From NCBI RefSeq assembly GCF_030409635.1, contig NZ_JAUFQF010000004.1, positions 2,452,241 to 2,516,240 on the forward strand: a stretch of 64,000 nt of DNA, in the 5' to 3' direction. Shown piece after piece: positions 58,482 to 64,000 of the stretch (its first letter is position 1; each line of letters starts with the position of its first letter). The translations under genes and the position numbers were made by a program. The DNA is from Vibrio agarivorans (GTDB lineage: Bacteria; Pseudomonadota; Gammaproteobacteria; Enterobacterales; Vibrionaceae). The notes beneath the pieces are model-generated. The model searched no databases. It had not been told where the DNA came from and saw only the letters and a list, made by a program, of their open reading frames with translations.

Positions 58482-60725
58482 CTACGCCCAGTAATTCACT
58501 ACGTCATCGTTAGCTTTTGCAGCCTCAGCTATATCTCTAATCGCTTGAAGTGCAGAAAACTCATCTGCTACCGTCAGTTCTAACAGTTTATCTTCTACTT
58601 GAGCTAAGAAAACTCGCTCAATATGAGTCAACTTATCCAAGTCACCAATCGGTTTAGAGCCATCAAATGTGAATTTTGGCAACACCTTATGTAGCAAGAA
58701 ATTGTTCAATGCTAGCTGATTATCTGGGTTAACCTCTTTAAACAACACTAGGTAATTCAGACCTTGTCGAATAGTACGCATACCAAATTCAACGCCCAAT
58801 GGATGGAAATGCTCTCTATTAAAGTCAGTAAAGAGGCGGCAGAACTCATCGGCTGGGGTGAAGTTTGGGTACGCCTCTCGAACACCGAGCTCATCAATAG
58901 AAAGGCGAACTGGTTTACTCACATCCTCTAAATTGTAGTTTTCAATCTCTTGCTCAATCGCGGTCCAGTCAGTTAGTAATGGACTTTTGAACTTCATGAT
59001 ATGAGCACGGTCGAGAATTTTAGGTGACAAATAATGAGTTGTTTCATCAATATTGATTGCCCCAACGATGCGCACATTCTTTGGAATTGTAATCGTAGAA
59101 GGTATGCCGATGACTCCCGCAAGCATTCTTCTTACATCACCGTGGTATTTGATCAATGAGTCTTTGTCACTGAATCCAAATGCTCGCTTTATTTCAGCAT
59201 TAACTTCTTCATCCTGCATGAGAGCAACAAAATCCACGATGCCATTCTTGTTATGTTTCTCTTTCGCGCCGCTGATAATGGAAACCACACCGCGTAACTC
59301 TGAAAGCACATGAGCTGCTTCATCATCAGAGTAGAGTTGGATCTCCGGCTGTTGTTTGCGCTCTTCAAGCTTAGATAAGAAATCAGCGAAGTAGTATTCA
59401 ACACGAGCCAAGTTCATCTCATCTAAGCAAATGAAATATGGCGTTTCTGGATTCTGATTCGCTTCTAACAGGGCCTCAAGGAAAGGGGTTGCTAAATACT
59501 TCTTCTCCAGTGGATTGTAGTAACCCAGTAGATCTTCTGAGCTGGTCCAGTTCGGCTTTACTGGGATAATTTTAGCTATACCACCCACTGCTTCTGCGAA
59601 CGACTGCACAAGACTGGTTTTCCCTGAGCCTGAGTCACCTGCGAGGATAATCAGGTCATTAGTACGCAATAACGTTAAGTAGTTTTCAACGATATGACGT
59701 GAGTAATACTGCCCCTGCTCTTTCAGGTAAGCTTGCAAATAGGACGTTAGGTTTGAATAGTCCGAGTCAAAGTCTTTAGAAAAACTCAAGCCATTTTCAC
59801 TGCTTTCTAGAGTCGGCCTTTTACCCGATAGGTCAGCGTAAACATCTTCATCGATAAACTCGAAATCTTTAAGAAAGCCCGCTTTTTCTTCAACAAATTG
59901 CTTTAGACGTTCGATTTTCTTACTCATTTCTTGCTCTAGCCTTTCAAATTTAATTCGTAGTTCAGCTGTTGCACGCTGATGTTCATTTTCGACTTGATCC
60001 TGCAGAGATTTCATTTCATCGAGCTCTTTCTGTTGGGCGCTAATCTCTACAACTAAAGCTTCACTTTCTGAATCAAATGCTTCTTTTTGTTTTCGACTCT
60101 TTGACAGCTGGCTGTTCACATCATCAAAAATCCGCTTTATGCTCGAGAGTTCCGACTTGTGTTGTTTTTTGTTCTCTGCAAACTCAGATTGCAAACGTTC
60201 GACTTCCTTAAGATAAACAGAACGACTTATCATCGTATGCTCAGGCGAACCAAACACCAGGCCTTGGATGCCCTCTTCAAGTTCTGCTAGCTCACTTCTA
60301 TCTATCGGAAGATCTTCCAATAACTCTATCGATTTAGAGACAACATTCAATTCGAAAGGGTTTTCGTGCTTTTCCCGCTCTCGTTTTGGAGAGAGATCTA
60401 ACTCGGCCTTGATAAAGTTATTATTAGTACCGTCGTGGTAGTACCGCCCTGCGCTGGCATGAACAAAAACACCATTCTGTAATGGAAAACGAGCTGAGAG
60501 TGGATACTCTAGTCGCTCGTTTGTTACGGCGTGATGAATGCTATCTAACTGATACTCAATCATCCCGTCACCACGTCTAAGTCGTCCCCAGACTGAAATT
60601 GGTTGCCCTTCGAAGCCCCATGAACTCTTAAGCTTTTCCAATAACTGATCATCAGTTAGGTCAACAAGTTCATTTATATGAAAGGTCAACTTCACATCAG
60701 CATTACTATTAATTAAATTTTTCAT
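58482..60725 (-). CDS. McrB-like AAA+ GTPase with long coiled coil
   Basis: 747 residues. N-terminal 10-115 form a beta-rich domain (ISVWGRLRRGDGMIEY, FVHASAGRYY). A coiled coil of about 120 residues spans 168-290. The AAA+ module has Walker A GDSGSGKTS (363-371), Walker B FICLDEMN (431-438) and NIDET after VGAI, the McrB-type signature replacing NTADR. The coiled coil plus McrB GTPase followed by McrC nuclease matches the CoCoNuT class of type IV systems. Both genes are intact. Confidence 0.82.
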   Translation of the reverse strand: MKNLINSNADVKLTFHINELVDLTDDQLLEKLKSSWGFEGQPISVWGRLRRGDGMIEYQLDSIHHAVTNERLEYPLSARFPLQNGVFVHASAGRYYHDGTNNNFIKAELDLSPKREREKHENPFELNVVSKSIELLEDLPIDRSELAELEEGIQGLVFGSPEHTMISRSVYLKEVERLQSEFAENKKQHKSELSSIKRIFDDVNSQLSKSRKQKEAFDSESEALVVEISAQQKELDEMKSLQDQVENEHQRATAELRIKFERLEQEMSKKIERLKQFVEEKAGFLKDFEFIDEDVYADLSGKRPTLESSENGLSFSKDFDSDYSNLTSYLQAYLKEQGQYYSRHIVENYLTLLRTNDLIILAGDSGSGKTSLVQSFAEAVGGIAKIIPVKPNWTSSEDLLGYYNPLEKKYLATPFLEALLEANQNPETPYFICLDEMNLARVEYYFADFLSKLEERKQQPEIQLYSDDEAAHVLSELRGVVSIISGAKEKHNKNGIVDFVALMQDEEVNAEIKRAFGFSDKDSLIKYHGDVRRMLAGVIGIPSTITIPKNVRIVGAINIDETTHYLSPKILDRAHIMKFKSPLLTDWTAIEQEIENYNLEDVSKPVRLSIDELGVREAYPNFTPADEFCRLFTDFNREHFHPLGVEFGMRTIRQGLNYLVLFKEVNPDNQLALNNFLLHKVLPKFTFDGSKPIGDLDKLTHIERVFLAQVEDKLLELTVADEFSALQAIRDIAEAAKANDDVVNYWA

Positions 60726-60944
60726 TTTTTAAATTAATCAATCACTTTCGCTAGTCGAGCGTTCAAATGCACAAATCTTTGACTTTGATTATATGTTGAG
60801 CTTTATGTTCGTTAATTTGAACGAGCTCACTTTATGTATATTTGAGTTCAAGAGGCTCTATTTACCCACAGTTTATACTTATTGAAAGAGCTATGAGTTG
60901 CCTATTGATTTTAAGTATCTTTGAAAGGAACCTTAGTCAAAGGA

Positions 60945-61406
60945 TTAGGACACTAGTTTCAAATAATTGGTACCAGCCTCAGTTTCAACTGTATCGTCAG
61001 CAATCTTTCGACAAAGTTTGTGACTAACTTCGTTTCCTTTGTCTACTTTTAGCTCTATGTAAAACTCTTTCACGCCATTACGGCTTAATCCATTTTTTAG
61101 CTCATCGATAGCTTTCATCAACACGGCGGTTCCATGCCCCTGACTTCTGAATTTTTTAAATGTAGTCACGCCTACATCGAAACATAGCTTTCCTTCGTAC
61201 TGCTGACCTAAAACAGCCACACAATACGCTTTTACTCTTCCACCATTTGCAAGCAGTGCGTAAGAGAACCGTGTTTGACTTTCTGGTTGATCGAAATGCA
61301 TATACAGGTCCTCGTGTAGCTCACACTTAGTAAGCGAAATCAGATTCTTGTTGATTGCTCGTTGAAAAACTGTAAACGCTAGCTCAACGGTTTCTTGATT
61401 GTTCAT
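60945..61406 (-). CDS. GNAT-family N-acetyltransferase
   Basis: 153 residues. The acetyl-CoA loop FRSQGHGTAVLMKAI (Q/RxxGxG/A) lies near 90-104, with VGVTTFKKF beta strand before it and a C-terminal ETEAGTNYLKLV. Substrate unknown. It is alone on this strand between the McrB-like gene and a 470-bp gap. Confidence 0.82.
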   Translation of the reverse strand: MNNQETVELAFTVFQRAINKNLISLTKCELHEDLYMHFDQPESQTRFSYALLANGGRVKAYCVAVLGQQYEGKLCFDVGVTTFKKFRSQGHGTAVLMKAIDELKNGLSRNGVKEFYIELKVDKGNEVSHKLCRKIADDTVETEAGTNYLKLVS

Positions 61407-61878
61407 TGACTAATACCTTTGATTTTTCATTGATGTGGTATCAGCTCGGATACCAAACCAAGGGATAATTGCTCAATGTATGTTAGTTAACTACTTGTTT
61501 ATAAGCTTACAAAGGTATGAGATTCACAGTGACCTCTACCAGGTTAACAACATGACGCACTGAGTAGCGTAATAGATTGCACATAGATTCTTTACACTAG
61601 ATCAATGTCAATCAATTAGTTATTGGCTTTTATACATCGACAATAACATCGTTGTTTGCGTAGATATTTATCAAATCACATCAAATGACATCGATTGTGT
61701 AATTTTACACAGTTATAATAGTAAATTTGGAATAACGACTATTCCAAATTTGAGCCTTTAGGTACTCACAGGTAAATTATCTTTAACATCAGAAGGTTAA
61801 CCTAACGACGTTGCATACCACGCCCCCTAAAAAACTATCAACGTGGTTATATCTCATAAAAATGTGAGAATGATCGTT
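61407..61878. other. 470-bp gap with a 12-bp perfect inverted repeat
   Basis: No coding sequence supported. AAATTTGGAATA at 61723-61734 and its complement at 61740-61751, 5 nt apart, could be a regulator operator or weak terminator. AT-rich. Confidence 0.5.
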
Positions 61879-62235
61879 TTACTTAGGTGCATACACCCCA
61901 TTGCGAATATAACCATCTTCACCGGAAATGTTGTTCCAGAAATTGTCGGCACTGGGCTCTGAAGCCATTTGACTGCGAGTTGAACCCAGCCTCTCAAGAT
62001 CACAAAAGTACTCTAAGGTAGACCAATTAGCCGTAGTTTGTGATGTGAACACTGCAACAGTGCAGCCAAGGAGCTGTGTCGCTTTAGCTTCTATTTCCCC
62101 AATTTCTGGGTACTTGGTAGTCATCTTCAAGCTTTTACCATCAGAGTTTGTAATCACTAGATTGTTATAGCGATCACGTTGAACCTTTGAAAGTACTCCA
62201 AAACCTTCATTTCTAACACGTTGTTTTGTTCTCAT
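61879..62235 (-). CDS. Hypothetical small protein
   Basis: 118 residues, start preceded by AGGAGA. A basic N-terminus (MRTKQRVRNEGFGVLSKVQR) is followed by a mixed fold and an acidic end (FWNNISGEDGYIRNGVYAPK). No family recognised. It lies 57 bp downstream of a decayed gene on the same strand and may have shared its operon. Confidence 0.6.
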   Translation of the reverse strand: MRTKQRVRNEGFGVLSKVQRDRYNNLVITNSDGKSLKMTTKYPEIGEIEAKATQLLGCTVAVFTSQTTANWSTLEYFCDLERLGSTRSQMASEPSADNFWNNISGEDGYIRNGVYAPK

Positions 62236-62292
62236 AATTATCTCCTATCATTTGTTAGCGCATAAACGCTAATGAAAATTCAAGCCACCTGA

Positions 62293-62889
62293 TCAATGTT
62301 GATATGCACTTAGCATCACAAACGGAGTATTAGTTGGAATAGCATGCAGCTCTGGCATAACTGACATAGGGTTAAAGTTGGCGTCATGAGCCTCTTTAAG
62401 CTCGCTAATTTGCTCTTGCGACAACCAGTTTTCTAACAACCCAATGGCGACAATGTCTCTTGAGTCCAACTAGATGCGTTGGTGCCTGATAGACACTTCT
62501 TCAAATTTTTCTACTAATACATTAACGGCTGTATAAGCATTACTATTAGACTTAACACCCGATTCACCGGTGTAGATAAAACCCATGTCTATTGAAATGG
62601 CCAGCGCCCCATTGAGTGGATATCCTCCTTGTGCCCCACGTGTTGACGCATCCAACTGACGCAAATCAGATTCATTAAAACCCAGCGTATCTTTATAATT
62701 TTTTTCAGTTTTGGCTCACAGAATTTGTGACCATGCTCGCTAGACGCAATAAAATCGATCTCTTTATACTTTATCCGTGAGTGGTCAGCTCTATAACGTA
62801 ATACCCTTTCCTTGTGATGCGTCGTCAAGTGTTCAAACCATGACAATATACAATGTTCAAAGATAGTAAGCTGCCGAGAATAATAGAAG
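62293..62889 (-). pseudogene. Decayed gene cut by an IS element
   Basis: Coding-like sequence runs from the IS end (YYSRQLTIFEHCILSWFEHL) through KYKEIDFIASSEHG, shifts frame in an A-run near 62700, continues QLDASTRGAQGGYPLNGALA, meets an in-frame TAG at 62470 and then continues LDSRDIVAIGLLENWLSQEQ to a TGA at 62293. Function not recognised. The 5' part is replaced by the IS at 62890. Confidence 0.65.
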
Positions 62890-62941
62890 TGGACCCCAAT
62901 GGTTGGACACATAAGCTAACTTCTTAAGTGGTTGATCCAGC

Positions 62942-63746
62942 TCATGCAGCGTATCTCTGCCTACCAAAGTAGGCTTCATCAGGGGTGAGGTCATTGAGTC
63001 CCTGATGGTTACGCTCCTCATTATAAAACACCATGTAGTGGCCGATTTCAAGCTCTGCTTCTCGGGGTGTGGTGTAAGCTTTTAAGTAAACCTCCTCATA
63101 TTTCAGGCTTCTCCATAATCGCTCGATGAAAACATTGTCGACCCAGCGTCCTTTCCCATCCATGCTTATCCTGACTCCATGCTCGATTAGCTTCTGTGTG
63201 AATTCGGTGCTGGTAAACTGACTGCCTTGATCTGAGTTGAAGATATCTGGCGGTCCATAATGTTTAAGCGCCTCTTCAAGGGCTTCGATACAAAAGCTCG
63301 TGTCCATCGTGTTGGATAGCCGCCAAGAGAGCACCTTTCGGCTATACCAGTCGATAATGGCGACTAAATACAGGAACCCCTTAGCCATAGGGATATACGT
63401 GATGTCAATCGACCAAGCTTGGTTCGGGTAAGTGACTTCGATATCACGCAAAAGGTAGGGATAAACCTTGTGTGCTTTGTTCGCCAGGGTCGGTCGTTCG
63501 AGGCTTGGGGTAAATAGCCCCGATACCCATGTCTCGTATGAGACGAACGACACGTTTACGATTAACGTTATGGCCTTTTTTAGCCAACTCATTTCGAATG
63601 CGTCTGCTCCCCATGAACGGATACTGAAGGTGAATTTCATCAATCATGCGGCGCAGTTCAATCTCTTCAGCAGAGAGTCCTATGGTTTGATAGTAAGCAG
63701 TAGAGCGAGCAATACTGAGAAGCTCACACTGGCGCTTTATTGGCAA
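62942..63746 (-). pseudogene. IS3-family OrfB, broken by a 4-bp duplication
   Basis: The first part reads PIKRQCELLSIARSTAYYQT and MGSRRIRNELAKKGHNV. At 63488-63495 GGTC is duplicated, shifting the frame; removing one copy joins PKPRT to TLANKAHKVYPYLL. The second part carries the DDE core: D in WSIDITYIPM, D in FNSDQGSQF, E in VFIERLWRSLK. The ATG for the second part alone cannot give an active enzyme. Confidence 0.88.
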
Positions 63747-63780
63747 TTGGGTGGATTTAACCAGCGAGCTCTTTCGCTGG

Positions 63781-63815
63781 GCTCGGTCTAACGACCGAGC
63801 ACTTTGGCCAAAAAA
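63781..63815 (-). promoter_or_regulatory. Programmed -1 frameshift signal of the second IS3 type
   Basis: On the minus strand the heptamer T TTT TTG (63809-63815) is followed 8 nt later by a perfect 8-bp hairpin GCTCGGTC/GACCGAGC that contains the OrfA stop. A -1 shift enters the frame of OrfB exactly. Confidence 0.8.
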
Positions 63816-64000
63816 TCATTTTCCATCGTCAATTGACCAATCTTAGCGTGCAGTTTGTCCACTTCTTCAGAGCTGTCCTTGCCTGACTGGCTTTCAGAGG
63901 CAAAAATCATGGCTGCATTTTCGAGCAGTTCTTTTTTCCATGTAGAGATTTGGTTAGCGTGAAGGTTGTATTTCTGAGCTAACTCAGCGACAGTTTTATC
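63788..64000 (-). CDS. IS3-family OrfA, C-terminal part (runs off right edge)
   Basis: 70 residues, the start lying outside the window. It shows the end of a helix-turn-helix (KTVAELAQKYNLHANQISTW) and a coiled coil (VDKLHAKIGQLTMENDFLA) and stops at LGR. It binds the IS ends and is fused to OrfB by frameshift. Confidence 0.9.
   Translation of the reverse strand, partial: DKTVAELAQKYNLHANQISTWKKELLENAAMIFASESQSGKDSSEEVDKLHAKIGQLTMENDFLAKVLGR

Larger units (their letters stand above)
62890..64000 (-). mobile_element. IS3-family insertion sequence (second type, right end outside)
   Basis: The left end begins TGGACCCCAATGG at 62890. It encodes a frameshifted OrfB and the C-terminal part of OrfA on the minus strand. 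It is unrelated in sequence to the 1258-bp IS3 copies at 40801 and 48890. Confidence 0.9.

Noticed and set aside
60757..60826. Inverted GTTCAAAT/ATTTGAAC words upstream of the McrB-like gene
   Set aside because: Only 8 bases match and the spacing is about 46 bp; too weak to call an operator.

Overview
The window is almost certainly from a Vibrio-type gammaproteobacterium. The evidence is the gene content and order: msrC-proQ-prc, an ABC exporter followed by letA-letB and rsmF, an aroH-type DAHP synthase with yajQ, a Bax-inhibitor-1 protein before tusE, yccX-type acylphosphatase and rlmI, plus a trypsin-like protease with a GlyGly-CTERM tail. I do not assign a species.

Positions 1-28412 are ordinary chromosomal backbone. 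It holds the N-terminal half of pepN, a periplasmic/RNA-chaperone block (prc, proQ, msrC), envelope lipid transport (letA, letB), rRNA methyltransferases (rsmF, rlmI), an S1-domain CvfB-like protein, aromatic biosynthesis (aroH-type), a truncated CysG-like siroheme protein, and a complete four-gene general amino-acid ABC transporter (aapJQMP). Rho-independent terminators punctuate most units.

Positions 28413-48037 are a genomic island in a tandem pair of tRNA-Val(GAC) genes. A 163-bp direct repeat (28440-28602 and 47875-48037) starts exactly at the anticodon stem of the first tRNA and ends with the CCA of the second, so the island carries its own tRNA-Val copy and restores the split one. Next to the left end lie an excisionase-like gene and a divergent tyrosine recombinase. 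The cargo includes a second recombinase with a repeat-rich upstream region, a possible 30-aa membrane microprotein, two secreted trypsin-like proteases (one cut off just after the catalytic Ser), fragments of a capsule gene and an XRE regulator, a 788-codon membrane gene cleanly split by an IS3-family element, and a run of genes for a transglutaminase-like protein, a tandem GIY-YIG protein and an EVE-like/HNH nuclease.

Positions 48038-64000 are a second accessory segment, probably another island stacked on the same tRNA cluster. After an IS graveyard (second IS3 copy, IS110 and IS66 remnants, a decayed CARF/NE0113-family CRISPR-associated gene) come ssb with a PcfJ-like gene, a membrane protein with a possible PD-QxK nuclease core, a reverse transcriptase inactivated by three separate lesions, and an intact two-gene coiled-coil McrB/McrC-like (CoCoNuT-like) system. 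The segment ends in an acetyltransferase, an unknown gene, a decayed gene and a frameshifted IS3-family element that runs off the edge. Overall it is a decaying mobile and defence island beside stable core genome. The best candidates for unusual biology are the coiled-coil McrBC pair, the dead RT with its 412-aa neighbour, the IS-split 788-aa gene, and the transglutaminase/GIY-YIG/EVE-HNH cluster.
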